The position numbers were made by a program, and so were the translations under genes. From Cherax quadricarinatus (taxonomy: Eukaryota; Arthropoda; Malacostraca; Decapoda; Parastacidae), in assembly GCF_038502225.1 (NCBI RefSeq), contig NC_091300.1, forward strand, positions 52,091,243 to 52,155,242: a stretch of 64,000 nucleotides of DNA, read 5' to 3'. A model generated the notes under the pieces. The model was not told the origin of the DNA. It worked only from the letters and a program-made list of their open reading frames with translations, and searched no databases. This document shows, one piece after another, positions 14,996 through 28,707 of the stretch. Every line of letters starts with the position of its first letter. Position 1 is the stretch's first letter.

Positions 14996-15839
14996 AGGAG
15001 CGAGTGACAATAATTATTTCAAATGGAATTTCTGTACATACAGGAGGGTCAAGGAGAGACAATGTAAACCACTAAGCCTACAATCGCTACTGTTAAAACA
15101 TCTGACCTTTTGACTTTAAACAAGGGTAATTCCTAAATAATAAAATTATTGCTGTTGGAAGCTCACTCTCGTGAGGGAATGTTTGTTCTTAATGTACAGA
15201 CTGCTTTGGTAGTATGAACTCAATGACTAATCATTTAGCTGATGCTACCATAGCAGTCTGTTTCAGTTTACGTATTACTATCTATATATATATATTTATG
15301 AATAACCTGAAATGAGCGGTAGTAAGCATAAACGTTTTTGGAATTATTATAGAATCGTCGAAGCTCAAACATCAAAGGAGGTTGGCTTCCTCGTTAGTCG
15401 AAGCTCTTCTGTCACAAGCGACGTCATGACACCCTCGCTAAAAGAGAGAGAGACACTTAGTCTCTCGACTGGGTAGATGTGCATTTGAAAAATAAGCCAT
15501 GTATTTGGTTATGCCTTCTCGGTTTGGCCTATGGCTACCTGACAGTGGATTGTGTCTGAGGAAGGAAGAATCAGCGATCAGCCATCCAGAAATTTAAAAT
15601 GTTCTTCTTTACTCCATGAACCACTTTTGGGGTATAACGAAAGTATGTGTGTTTTTCTGTTTGAAAACCTTGACAGAAAGTTTAACTACTGAGTGAGGAT
15701 GTCATTAATGAAAGTACTATGAAGAAATATGGAACAAGCTTAATTGCCTCTTACTTTTTGGTGCCTCGCACAATTTAATCTTATGAATGTCCCAAAAGAA
15801 AGGTAGTTCTAATTAACTCTTCACCATCATGAACATTAC
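14996..15839. other. No gene recognised
   Basis: No coding or RNA gene signal that I can support. Confidence 0.4.
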
Positions 15840-16800
15840 AATCTATTTTTTTTATATTTTTATTTAAAAAGACACAGGACAAGATATAAATAAATAAAAA
15901 AACACAATAAGTAGCCATTTGCAAATACAATGGCCTACCATCAACCCCATAGCATACCATAAATGTTACATTCACATCGTATTAAAGGATATGCGATCAC
16001 CTAACAATGAAAAGAAGAGGATAACACCTGCTCAGAAAAATACGTGAACAAAGTCTAAACCTACAATTCATGCCTGTTACACTGTACAATAAGACCCTCT
16101 TGCACAAAGTACACAGAACATATGATCTATCATAGGAAGGATAAAATTATACATTACAGTAAAGTAAACAAAAGACAAACCTAAACCTACAATAAAATTG
16201 CAAACACATACCACAATAATACTTCCCGCAAACAACAGGAAACCCTTAACAGAATAAAAGAGCGAGAGAGCTCCAGCACAGAAAATAACATTAGCCGAAG
16301 CAAAAACTCACAATTTATGTGTGTGCACACACAAATCCCCCACAGCTCTGCACAATTAGACCCCTTGCACACAGTGCACAGTAAATATCATACAACATAC
16401 AAAAATTAAAATTATACAGAACATTAACTTAAACATTAGGCAAACCAAAGCCTACAATAAACATTACATTGGTACATATCACAATGAAACCCCCACATAA
16501 ACATTGAGCAGGAAACACCCGCAAGACATAAAATACATAAAATTATATATGCAAGTACAGTCCATACAAATAAACAAAATCCTAACATAAGGTATCAAAA
16601 TTGTCTAGTTCCAGTACATAAAATCCTTATCTCCCTACTTGAAACACAATAGTACATCATTGTTACAATTAAATTGCTCAATGCATTGACATGAGAAAAT
16701 ATATAATAAACATAAATCGGGCATTGAACAAAACAATAAAAAGTACCTGCAGCTAAATCTTAGACCTACATATATGCAATAAACAGCCCTTACTATCGGA
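15840..16800 (-). repeat. Diverged ~268 bp tandem repeat, likely LINE 3' UTR
   Basis: CCTACAATAAAATTG (about 16184) and CCTACAATAAACATT (about 16452), and GCACAAAGTACACAG (about 16103) and GCACACAGTGCACAG (about 16369), repeat with roughly 266-268 bp spacing. The block lies downstream of the Tx1-like ORF2 on its strand, so it may be that element's 3' UTR. Confidence 0.4.
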
Positions 16801-17239
16801 CTCTTGACCTACTTAGCGAGCTTAACGTCCCCAAACACCTATTCCAAAGTAATTCAAAAAACAACCTTAGACATGCTTGTTAACACAATGGACCAAATTC
16901 ACATAAAGTATAAATTATCACAAGGCCCATGATCTTATATAAACCACCAGAACAGATGCCTAAGCCACCAATCCCTGACAGTTAGGGTAATAATTATCCA
17001 ATTACCAAAAAATATATATGACTTACATGTGGAACTAAACTGAAATCAGAATGACTTTGACCTAATTAAAAGATGAATTAACCCGCAAGGAGCACAACCA
17101 GGTCTCAAATTGATGCCCTCACATACTCCACTCACACATCACATACAACACAACCTCCACAACCTTACCATACCCACCATTCACTAAAGGAGACCTGCCC
17201 CTTGCCAGCCCCCATGATCCCGGAGGAGTTTCGCCAGAG

Positions 17240-20200
17240 AGGTTACGATAACCCTCCGAGAAACTGGGCTCCCAACGCCCCCCCATAGACTAATCTATTC
17301 CTACACATTGTTCTATAGAACCGAGCTGCTAACGCTTTTATCCTCAACTGCCCTTTAATCTCCCTCATTCCCCAAGAAGCATGCAAATAATCCGCCATAA
17401 CATACATCAAAGCCCTTCCCACTTCTCGTGATACCCCACTGACATCCATCGACAAGGTCCTAAGAAACGACCAACTCCCCCCCCCCCAACAGCCTGATAA
17501 CTCCCGCCATCCAGACCCTCACCCCCCCAAAAAAAACGAGCAAAAATATACCACATGATAGGCGGTTTCCTCCTCCCCACAGAACAAGCATGTCGCCTCC
17601 CTCACCAACCCCATTTTATGCAACACATGCTTGGATGCTGCTATCCCCATGAGGAAACGGTATACCAACTCCCTGACCCTTGCTGGTATCCTAAGCAGCC
17701 TGAACTCCCTCCATATCACCTGCCAGTTATACATGGGGTACACGGGAACCCCCTGTAAGACACCCTTTCCCCACACCATATCCACCAACGTTTTAACCCT
17801 CAATATTGAAACCTGTCGCACTGTCAACAAGAACCTCAGCAAATCCTCGCAATTCCTCAAGTCCCTGCCACTCCACCAGTTTCTAGCATCCCTCATCACC
17901 CTATCCACCCTAACACCCCCTCCCCCCCTAATATACCTCTGCTTAATATATAAGGCCATCACCCTAGGCCCCAAAGCCAACAATCCTAGGCCCCCCCGTT
18001 TCACATCCGTTATAACCACCTCCTTAGATAACCAGGCCCTCCCAAACCCCCACACAAACCTCAAAACCCTCCTCTGTATTTCCTGAATGTCCTGCGTCCG
18101 CAAAGGGAACACCTCTGCCACACCCCATACCTTACTATACACAAGCGAGTTAACCAAAGCCCTCTGCTGTAACGCCACTTCGCTAACCCTCAAACTTTTA
18201 AGCTTGCCCATAACCCTACTCGTGACTAGTTCAGAGTTGATCCTCCTGCAATCCTGTACCTGCGCCATATACCATTTCCCACAAACCTTGAGTCTGTCAC
18301 CAAATGACCATCCCATCTCCTCCCCCAATCTCCCAGAACCCAAGTCCCTACCTCCAACAACCTCAACTTTGCAAGATTAACTTCCATACCCGAAACATCC
18401 CTGTGGCATGCAAAAAGTACGTAACCTTTATTCGGCGCATGTACACACCCTCATTTACAGGCTATCTCCCCCAACCAGCGAACCAGGTAACTGAGAGTTG
18501 ACGATAGGGCCCCGTTGTTCAACTAGTACCTAGGTTCCAGCCAATAAGAAGATGGTTTTGGTAATCGCAGAGGTTATGTGGGCACCACTCTCCTGTCTGC
18601 CTTTGTCATTCCCATTCTAGAGCTGGTTGAAGCACGGTCTGCTCTCTAGTGGCTTCTATTCTGCCTTGCTTACCGTGGAGTGCACTAATACCTATCACTG
18701 TACATAGTGTATATAGTGTACATACTGCTATTCTAAATTGGTTAAGGATAATATAAGTCAAAAGTTTTTTGCTGTGTTTATTTTGCTCCCTTTACACCCA
18801 GGATAACAGGCCATTTGGACTCCTGGGTTGTAATAATCCCCAAAACTCTTAATCACCTCACCCACCCTTCTTAAACCCCCCCACTCGTTACCAGAACAGT
18901 GGTGTCATCAACATAACCTACAATTCCCCCCATGCAGCCCCCCTCTAACCCCCTCAATTTCTCCTCCACAGCCTCAAAGAAGGGATGCTGCACACATGCA
19001 AAGAGCAACTGCGAGAGCGGGCAACCCTGCCTTAAGCCCTGTTCCATCAGCACCGGCTCCCCCAGCCTTCCATTAACCTGCACCCTCATGACTGCCCCCT
19101 CATATAGAGTGCGCCCCCATCTCACTCCCCCCCCCCTTAAAACCCAACTTCTCCAAACAGACCCATAAAAATTCCCTCTTCACACACTCATAAGCCTGAG
19201 CCCAATCCAAACCAAGGACGCTCCCTCCCGGGCAGTTCTCTATAAAATCTCTTATCCTACTGTGCCCATTCTTCATGCTTCGTCCCGGGATCCCATACTG
19301 ACCTCTATGTCTGACAGCCCCAATTCCCTTCTTTAATCTATTACCCAATATCTTTGCAAAAATTTTATAATCCGAACACATTAATGACAGACGATAATCA
19401 CCCAAACCCTTCCCCTCCCTTCCCTTCGGCACAAAGACAACAATCCCAGTTCTCTGTGTTCGCCCCATCCTACCACTACTCAACATATAATTCAGAACTT
19501 CCACTAGGCACTCCCTCAGACTCTCCCAATGTGCTCTATAAAAATCATTAGATAAACCATCTATTCCCGGTACCTTCCCCTGACTCAACCCATGCACCAC
19601 CTCCTCCACCTCTGCCTCCGTAATGCTGCCCTCCAACATTTCCCTGTCCCCATGCCCCAAACCCAGATGAGCCTCGATAACCCCAAATGAATCCAACCCA
19701 ACAACCCCCTCCCTCCTCTTCCATTTCTCCCGAAACCAATAATCTGCATACCTACTGATACTGTCTGTATCAAAAGACCCTGACCCTCCACATAACCCCC
19801 CCCCCTCCCAACCACTAAATGTGCAACAGTAGTCCTCAATTGTCTGTCCTTGAATTTCCTTAGTACATACCCGTGCGTCCTGTCACCTTTTAAGACGTCC
19901 TCCAAGCCTGCCCTGACTCTGAGTGCATCAAACCGTTCATTATGAATCTCCACTAAACGACTTCTAAGTTTCCCCATAACACCACTCACGCCTTCCCTAC
20001 CCCCCCATAACAATCATTCAACTGCCCCTCTAAGTAATTCTGCAAGCCAAACCGCCAGCGTGCCCGTTCCCTGCCACGCGCCTTGAAAAATTTTACAATC
20101 TCCACCTTTGCATACAACACCCACCAATCTAGCAAATTCACATCCTCATCCCTAGCCTCCCAAAACACCTACCATCAGTCCTGAAAGGACAAACCTAGAT

Positions 20201-20930
20201 CCTCCTCCTGTAAAAGCCGCACATTCAATTTCCAATAGCTCGGAAATATGCGCGGAATACCATCTACCCTAAGGTCAGCCAACACTGCCCTGTGATCAGA
20301 CAAACCCACATCAATAGTTCTAACCCTCTCCACACCCATCCCCTGCATAACATAAATCCTATCCAACAGTGCTTCATAACTCCCCTGCACATAAGTGTGT
20401 TCCACCTGATACCCCCCCCCTTGCCCACCACATCAACCACTCCCACATCCCGTAAAGCATTCCTTAAAACACTCAACACACACCCCGCACCCCTTGGTAT
20501 CACATCTCCATGCCTAATCACACAATTCCAATCTCCTCCAACTATCGAAATAGCAGGTAAACCCCTGAGATAGTAGAACAAAACTTCCCTTACAAAGTCT
20601 GCTTTTACCCTCATATTACTAATTGTCTGCATATAAACCCCCACAAAACATACCCTACTCTCCCCCAATACCCATCTACCCGAACAACCCTCCCCCCTCC
20701 TCCCACCCCATGATGCGCAATGGGCTGGTCTCCTTTACCAATACAGCCACTCCTCCCTTAAAATGCAAAGCCAAACTTACAAACATCTTATATACCCTCA
20801 ATTGCAACTCACATCCTGACCTATGGTTATGCTCTTGCAAGAAACAAACGTCCACGTCATACCTTCTCAAAAACCACTCCAACAAGACCCTTTTGACTTC
20901 ATTCTTGAGACCATTAACGTTTAAAGTCAC
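17240..20930 (-). pseudogene. Tx1/L1-like LINE ORF2 (endonuclease-RT)
   Basis: Reading on the minus strand: endonuclease start TLNVNGLKNEV (20930), catalytic-type LQEHNHR, GGDWNC and GLSDHRAVLADL (about 20310-20275). The reverse transcriptase has GKVPGIDGLSNDFYRAHW, motif A LDWAQAYECV, motif B GLRQGCPLSQLLF, motif C GYVDDTTVLV (about 18920-18890). The C-terminus has a CX2CX7HX4C cysteine/histidine motif (CLFCGEEETAYH then VVYFC, about 17585-17540). The frame is broken near 20415, 20003, 19800, 19131 and 17530, each at a G run of 6 or more on the coding strand. A ~430 bp insertion (18403-18836) lies between motif C and the downstream region. The order and motifs fit the Tx1 branch of L1-like LINEs. 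Not functional as it stands. Confidence 0.85.
18403..18836. mobile_element. Unidentified insertion inside the Tx1-like ORF2
   Basis: The LINE frame stops matching at SFGDY (near 18836) and resumes at SGMEVNLAKL (near 18403). The inserted DNA has no open frame; on the minus strand it contains AATAAAGG near one end. A solo LTR is possible, but I could not find TG...CA ends with a clear duplication. Confidence 0.45.
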
Positions 20931-21026
20931 ACACCTGAATGTTCAAGGAAAGGCGGCTTACCTCTGTGCCGCTGTGGCTTGCTCACACTCCCTTTTAAGC
21001 TGCCCACACTCTCCTTACCATTCTTC

Positions 21027-22395
21027 TTAATCAGACCCCCACCCCCCTTGACCCACCCCACCCGATTTCCTCTGTGAACCCCACCCTGTAGTGGTTTTCC
21101 CTACCACATCTGCCCATGCCTTCTTACCTGGTCTCTGCCCAGGTGCCAATACTTCGTCTAATTCAGACGACCCGGCAGGCCGCTTCCTAGAGCTACCACC
21201 CAAACTCGTATCTTCCTCAGGTACATCCTCCTGATGTACCTCAGCTACCACAACTGTTTCCAGGCCTCGCTCATCCAAGACCTCCACTTTCCCATGCAGA
21301 CCTTCCATCTTCTGCACATCACTGGACCTTCCAACCAGGTCCTCACCGACCAAAGCGTCCTCCAAAAAATCTTGTAGCACAGTCTCCAATAACACCTCCT
21401 GCGTCGACGTTTCCTCTTCCTCCACCGCCACTGGCCTTGGTGGAACCTCACTAGCCTCCTCCGGGAGTGTAACACACGTCCCCAACAGGTCCCCCTCATT
21501 CTCCACCTCCTCACTCCAGAGAGCCTTCCTCTGTCCATCCGTCCCATTCCTTGCGGTTACCACCGTACTCAGCTGTCGTTCCTCCTCCAAAAAGGTTGGC
21601 ACACTTGGGGCAGCCCTACGTACACATTGCGCCGCCATGTGCTCGTACGAGTCACAAAGACGGCACGTCCTCCTTTGCCCTGCGTAATGCACATAGACTT
21701 GAGTTCTGTGTCCAGTCAACAGAACATATGAAGGTATGGGCCTCCTCAACGTCATCTTGAGGGTGTAGGAACCTTCTGGGAGGCCTTCATATGGGCCATC
21801 CCTCCACATGCCTGGTGGTTAACGCTCTCGCTTCACACGGTGAGGGCCTGGGTTCGATTCCCAGCCGGAGTAGAAACATTGGACGTGTTTCTTTCCACCT
21901 GTTGTCTATGTTCCCCATCAGTAAAATGGGTACCTGGGTGTTAGTCGACTGGTGTGGGTCGCATCCTGGGACACTGACCTAAGGAGGCCTGGTCACAGAC
22001 CGGGCCGCGGGGGCGTTGACCCCCGGAACTCTCTCCAGATCTCTCCAGATAAACACCCCCCTCTAGCCTCATGAACAACACCGTAGTTTCTGAAGACGTC
22101 CTCAATTCCAAACTGCGTCGCCTCAAACGGTACATTTCATACCCTAACCCATGTGAAGTATGTAGGCACATCATGCATACACACCTCCACCATCGAGTTA
22201 AGGCACATCCTTCGTTCCTGGTACTCAGCCACTATACTACTGTAGAAACTGGCCCTCGTAAACTTCACTAAGACTCTTCTCAAACCATTGTGGGCAACAC
22301 CATACAGTTCCTCATTAGGAATGCCGTAGAGATCTCTAATAATAGCTGGAAGAAGCACATTCATCGTAGCAGTGCTCAACGATTCCCGTATCAGC
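21027..22395 (-). pseudogene. Tx1-like LINE ORF1 (gag-like), split by a SINE
   Basis: The upstream part (22379-22080) reads ELYGVAHNGLRRVLVKF and VPFEATQFGIEDVFRNYG; the downstream part (21809-21027) starts MWRDGPYEGLPEGSYTLKM. The latter holds a zinc knuckle CRLCDSYEHMAAQC (CX2CX4HX4C, about 21660-21620), followed by an acidic low-complexity tail. The SINE at 21795-22075 separates the two parts, and an in-frame stop lies near 22137. ORF1 proteins of this kind bind the element RNA. ORF2 follows directly on the same strand, giving the expected ORF1-ORF2 order. Confidence 0.8.
21795..22075 (+). mobile_element. tRNA-derived SINE with LINE-type tail
   Basis: tRNA-like head at 21810-21872: CGCTTCACACGGTGAGGG (possible CAC anticodon) and GGGTTCGATTCCCAGC (B box). 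The middle shares AAATGGGTACCTGGGTGTTA with the SINEs at 14676 and 25022. The 3' part (GGCCGCGGGGGCGTTGACCC, then CCGGAACTCTCTCCAG) instead matches the tail of the antisense LINE at 36971. Inserted into the Tx1-like ORF1. Confidence 0.8.
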
Positions 22396-22399
22396 TCGA

Positions 22400-23590
22400 T
22401 GCAGTGTTAACCCTCCTGCCGGCACGATCCGCAATCTTGGAACTCTGAAAACTGCACAGAAAACCAGTTGATTCAGGAGCTACTGCGCAGCCTGTCCACA
22501 CGGCCCGAGAGCGATGAAGGCAATGATTACAATCTATTGAACATATTACACATATGTGAAAACACCGCCTAGTTGACCTGATTCATACACTTTTCCAATT
22601 TTTTCCACTTCTTAATAATTATTTTTTTTACCCTGGTTATATATTCTATGCATCAATTAATAAGAACATTAACAATCTTAGTGCATATATCCATCTCATT
22701 CATTACAGCTCAGATTTGTAAGAAATGCCTCGTACTTTTTCTGCAAAACTGAGACTGCTTCTATATGAATTTTTAGTTCACATATTGTGAATAATGCATA
22801 TTGTGGTTCCCTATTAGAGCAGCGCTGGGGACGTATAATAACTGCAGCTTATTATCCCTGATTCATTTGTTGTGGACGGGTAATAACGATATCTGTTACT
22901 TCTCACGGATGGCAAGTAAAAGCCTGGGAGGATACTTAGTACTGAAATTAAGTACAGCAGAGACACGAAACTAGGTTGTGAAACGTTAAATAAAATAGCC
23001 GACTGAGAAATCGCTCGCTGTTTTTCTCAAACACAGGAAAAAAATAGACTAGTCCATTACACGTCGCTTGAAGCCTTAAACACTAAAGAAACCATTAATA
23101 AATACAACAAGTAGAACACATACATACATACATCAAGGTCTATCATTGTAGTCAGAACGACAGAAATACAGGAGAATGTTTTTGTGAAAGAGAGATAGAG
23201 ACCCACGTGCTTAGAAGCTAAATGGATAAGATGAGCTAAAAAATCGGAAAGTTACATTATAAAGACACATGAATATGGTAGTTATACAAAATATATATTA
23301 AATAACTTGGGAACTGACTATTCTTTTGAAACTGTGAAACATTTTTTTTTTAATGAAGCCAACCCTGCGAGGGACCATGAAAATTTAAATGTGCATTTTG
23401 CACAGGACAGAAGAGACGAAAAAGATTGTAGGTCAGGAAGTTCAGAGCAAAACACTGGTAAACATATACGAGAAAACGTGAGAAGCAACAGCCCTGACCC
23501 TCATCCTACCATACACTCATTACATTACCACTAACCAGTCTCCCCTCCACCATTATTACACACACACACATCATATACCACCAGACAACC
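22400..23590. other. No gene recognised
   Basis: The first ~100 bp may be the 5' end of the Tx1-like LINE. The rest is AT-rich with no supportable gene. Confidence 0.4.
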
Positions 23591-23624
23591 TAACTAAAAA
23601 AAAAAATGCTCTCTCTCTCTCTCT

Positions 23625-23633
<9 letters not shown>

Positions 23634-23690
<57 letters not shown>
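23634..23690 (+). repeat. (CA)n microsatellite
   Basis: CA tract preceded by a short (CT)n run; it abuts LINE copy C. Confidence 0.95.
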
Positions 23691-23693
<3 letters not shown>

Positions 23694-23789
23694 AAGAGTG
23701 ACCTAGTAGCGACCAGTGAAGAGGCTGGGCTAGGAGCTGTGACTGACACCTACAACCACAACTAGGTTAGTATAACTAGGTGAGTACAC
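23691..23789 (+). mobile_element. CA-LINE copy C: 3' UTR only
   Basis: Starts out of (CA)n with AGGAAGAGTGACCTAGTAGC, the last codons and stop of the family, and runs to TAACTAGGTGAGTACA. Very short 5'-truncated insertion. Confidence 0.8.
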
Positions 23790-23963
23790 GCAACAGACAT
23801 GTGAGAATACAGAGGAAAATGTTAAGAGTAGGAACTAATCACTGAACCTCAGGCCCAGTTAATCACAGATGAAGTTATTAATTATCATTATTATTAATAC
23901 TGTTATAAAGGTATTATTATGAGATGTAAAGTTATACGGTTTCCTGAACGCAGGAAATAAGAT

Positions 23964-24130
23964 ATTAGGTAAATGGACACAGATGCAACTAATGTGACAT
24001 TTTATTCTGGCAACGTTTCACTCTCCAGGAGTTTTATAAAACCGAGCTAAACGTTATCACAAAAAAGATGTAGTAGCTACATCTATGTCCATTTACCTAA
24101 AATTTTGTCCGTAATTCTATTATTAGTAGT
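23964..24130. mobile_element. Fold-back Penelope-like tail with target duplication
   Basis: The left arm contains GATGCAACTAATGTGACATT and AACGTTTCACTCTCCAGGAG. The right arm inverts its outer part (CATCTATGTCCATTTACCTA, then TTGTCCGTAATTCTA). AAATAAGAT occurs directly at 23955-23963 and 24131-24139, consistent with a 9 bp duplication around the whole unit. Confidence 0.65.
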
Positions 24131-24139
24131 AAATAAGAT

Positions 24140-25020
24140 GTCCACGGTGTCTCACAGCTACCAGTTAACTACTGCAGGAATGAACTGCAGTGTTGTGATG
24201 TGGGTGTGATGTCTTTGCAATGCCACCTATGGAGGTGGTATGTCATAGGAGGTCCTCAAGGACGGCTTGACTGAGGTGACTGACCTCTTCCCGCTGGTGA
24301 TGCAGAGTCTAGGGTCGTGTGGCCTTCAACGTCTGATTTGGTTCTGCTGCTATCATAATGCTTCAGACATCTGATGAGAGAAGGTGTCTTGACAACTGAA
24401 CGATGTTGTTGGTAGTTCACTCACCCTCTTTTCTACTATCTTCTGGAGTCACCTACACAGTTCATCTGGGGACATGGTGTGATTATAGACTGGATTGTAG
24501 TTCTGTAAGGTTGTGTGTTGCTCTCTACATGATTAGCTTCAGTCTAGTTATTTCGACATTTGCTGTTTGTTGCTGAATGCTGCATATGTATTCATGCCTT
24601 CGGTGACATAAACCCTGTGTTGTCACACTAATCTGTAGGTGAGATAGATTAAGTGCTTCTCGTGTGTTGTAGAACTTATTATTCAGGTTGTGATTTTAAG
24701 TGAATATTGACTGGTTTTACAGTGGGAATTATCCATCCTGGCTTATTAAATAACATCCTTGTTAAACTTACAGATATAACTCAATATCTGTATTTATATA
24801 CATATCAATATACTTGTATAAGTCATGCCAAAGCCTCCTGGCAGCTTATTACAGTAACATTTAACCTGCTTTAAAACTTAAGTATATTTTTGTAATAAAA
24901 TAATTATGTAATTATCTTCCTGGATCTAAAGAACTGTAGTTAATGATATTTAGTCTCCTCTTAATTTTAAGTGAAGTTTGGTGACACTTATTAAAGTCAA
25001 CGTACAGACCCCACCTGAGG
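24140..25020. other. No gene recognised
   Basis: No open frame with recognisable motifs and no repeat shared with the rest of the window. Confidence 0.4.
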
Positions 25021-25021
25021 G

Positions 25022-25337
25022 AAAATTAGATCTGATCAACATAAATAATAATAAATAATAATATCTTTATTTCTACAAGTACATGCACAAGGTATACAGC
25101 CCTAGCTGACATCAGTAACATACTACTATATAGAAAGTCGCTACTTATGCAGAGCATTTCGGGCAAATTTGGTCAATTTTGTCTCAGGATGTGACCCACA
25201 CCAGTTAACTAACACCCAGGTACCCATTTTACTGATAGGTGAACATGGACAGCAGGTGTCTTAAGGAAAGACGTCCTAATGTTTTCACCCAGACCGGGGA
25301 TCGACCCCCGGACATCATTGTGTGAGCTGAGTGCGGG
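25022..25337 (-). mobile_element. tRNA-derived SINE
   Basis: Same family and orientation as 14676-14995: tail ATATTATTATTTATTATTAT on the minus strand, shared body (AAATGGGTACCTGGGTGTTA) and a tRNA-like head with GGGGGTCGATCCCCGG. The head is cut at about 25337. Confidence 0.75.
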
Positions 25338-25365
25338 AATAATCAACACATTCATACAAATACAT

Positions 25366-25370
<5 letters not shown>

Positions 25371-25404
<34 letters not shown>
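25371..25404 (+). repeat. (CA)n microsatellite
   Basis: CA tract at the 5' junction of copy D. Confidence 0.95.
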
Positions 25405-25408
<4 letters not shown>

Positions 25409-25543
25409 TAGCTTTAAGCAGAGGTATGATAAAGCTCACATCTCAGGGAGAGTGACCTAGTAGCGATCAGTGAAGAGGCGGGGCCAGGAGCTCGGACTCG
25501 ACCCCCGCAACCTCAACTAGGTGAGTACAACTAGGTGAGTACA
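25405..25543 (+). mobile_element. CA-LINE copy D: last codons and 3' UTR
   Basis: Starts within the HSFKQRYDKAH codons (ATAGCTTTAAGCAGAGGTAT) and ends with two copies of AACTAGGTGAGTAC. Subfamily 1. Confidence 0.8.
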
Positions 25544-26908
<1,365 letters not shown>

Positions 26909-26927
26909 ACACACACACACACACACA
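26909..26927 (+). repeat. (CA)n between copies E and F
   Basis: Short CA tract. Confidence 0.9.
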
Positions 26928-27993
26928 GGCAGGGATAACAGAGAAGGCACTACAATGGATCAGAGAATACCTGTCAGGAAGACAACAGCGAGTCATGGTA
27001 CGTGGCGAGGTGTAAGAGTGGGCGCCCGTAACGAGTGGGGTGGCACAGAGGTTAGTCCTAGGACAGGTGCTCTTTCTGGTATTTGTGAAGGAATAGAATC
27101 CGAAGTGTCCCTGTTTGCAGATGATGTGAAGTTGATGAGAAGAATTAAATCGGACAAGGACCAGGCAGAACTAGAGAGGAATCTGGACAGACTGCAGGCC
27201 GGGTCCAGCAACTGGCTCCTGGAGTTCAACCCCACCAAGTGCAAAGCAATGAAGACTGGGGAAGGGCAAAGAAGACAACAGACAGAGTACAGTCTAGGGG
27301 CCAGAGCCTACAAACCTTAATCAAGGAAAAAGATCTTTGAGTGTGTTTAACACCGTGCACATCTCCCGAGGCGCACATCAACCAAATAACTGCTGCAGCA
27401 TATGGGCGCCTGGCTAACCTAAGAACAGCATTCCGACATCTAAATGAGGACTCATTCAGGACCCTGTACACTGTGTACGTTAGGCCCATATTTGAATATG
27501 CAGCGTCAGTTTGGTACCCTCACCTAGCCAAGCATATAAGGAAACTAGAGAAAATGCAAAGGTTTGCAACAAGACTAGTCCCGGAGCTAAGGGGTATGTC
27601 CTACTAGGAGAGGTTAAGGGAAATCGACCTGACGACACTGGAAGACAAGAGAGATAGTGGGGATATGATAACGACATATAAAATACTGAGAGGTATAGAC
27701 AAGGTGGACAGAGACAGGATGTTCCAGAGATGGGACACAGCAACAAGGGGTCACAGTTGGAAGTTGAAGACTCAGATGAACCACAGAGATGTCAGGAAGT
27801 ATTTCTTCAGTCACAGAGTTGTCAAGAAGTGGAATAGCCTGGGTAGTGATGTAGTGGAGGCAGGATCCATAATAGCTTTAGGAAGAGGTATGATAAAGTT
27901 CACAGAGCGGGAAAAATGACTGAGTACCGGCCAGTTGAAGAGGCGGGACCAGGAACTGTGACTCGACTCCCGCAACCACAACTAGGTGAGTAC
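26928..27993 (+). pseudogene. CA-LINE copy F: RT C-terminal half
   Basis: Begins at exactly the same LINE position as copy E and shares its early damage (the stop at 27013 and the altered motif B). Motif C LFADDVKLM is intact (about 27115). It continues through FRHLNEDSFRTLYT and KWNSLGSDVVEAGS to the stop at 27917. One extra stop lies at 27605. Pure subfamily 1. Confidence 0.85.
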
Positions 27994-28010
27994 ATACGCA
28001 CACACACACA

Positions 28011-28618
28011 GAGGGGTCATTAAGTGTGTCAGTGTAGTGAACAGTCCTTGAAGAGATTTACAAGCTGCCTGAGCCACATAAGTGTAGGGAGAGCCACAAT
28101 TTTATAAGTGAACCAGAGAGTTATATTTTGTTGCGCAAGTCGGAGTGGGCAGGCCTAGTGTGCTCCAGACGCCATTGCCACCTGTCACCCAAGAAAGATA
28201 AAGTGAAATGAATTTGTGACCAGTGAAAGAAATACAATGAATAGGTTATATTATATATCGACAAGAAACGGAAGTGAGTATACGTCAGGATATCGCATAG
28301 AGTTGGATAATCTACAGGCTGCTACAGGCTGCTACAGGTTACATCGCAAATATCTCGCCTATGCGGGGTTTTCAGGGAGTCAGGTGTGGGTTCCAGTTAG
28401 CCACCAAGCTGTTTGTGAACGGTTCAACTCTCCTAGTATGATAAAGAATAAGATGTCAAGTACTCAATAACGAATAGCAATTGGTAATTTATAGTAGAAC
28501 ACGGCGAGCAGACAGGTGTCTATTAGACTAGGAAGAAGGAAAAGCATAGAAGATATAAGCCAGTAGGTGGGTGCGGGTCAGGTCAGATGGGTGTGGATCA
28601 GGTCAGGTAGAGCACTGT
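28011..28618 (+). other. Unassigned sequence with a short open frame
   Basis: An 84-codon frame (28216-28470) has no motif I recognise. A tandem GGCTGCTACA repeats near 28316. It may be the 5' UTR of some element, but I see no proof. Confidence 0.25.
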
Positions 28619-28629
28619 AGACTACGTGT
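28619..28629 (+). repeat. Target-site duplication, left
   Basis: AGACTACGTGT, repeated directly at 32066-32076 on the far side of the inverted Penelope pair. Confidence 0.8.
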
Positions 28630-28707
28630 GGAAATAAATGGTATAAAATACCGACACAATGGAAATATAAACAGAAATGCAGTATAATGTGATCCTTTAT
28701 TGACAAC

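Noticed and set aside
21810..21875. tRNA-Val gene
   Set aside because: B box and anticodon-like loop are present, but the acceptor stem is not, and the sequence continues into a SINE body shared with two other loci.
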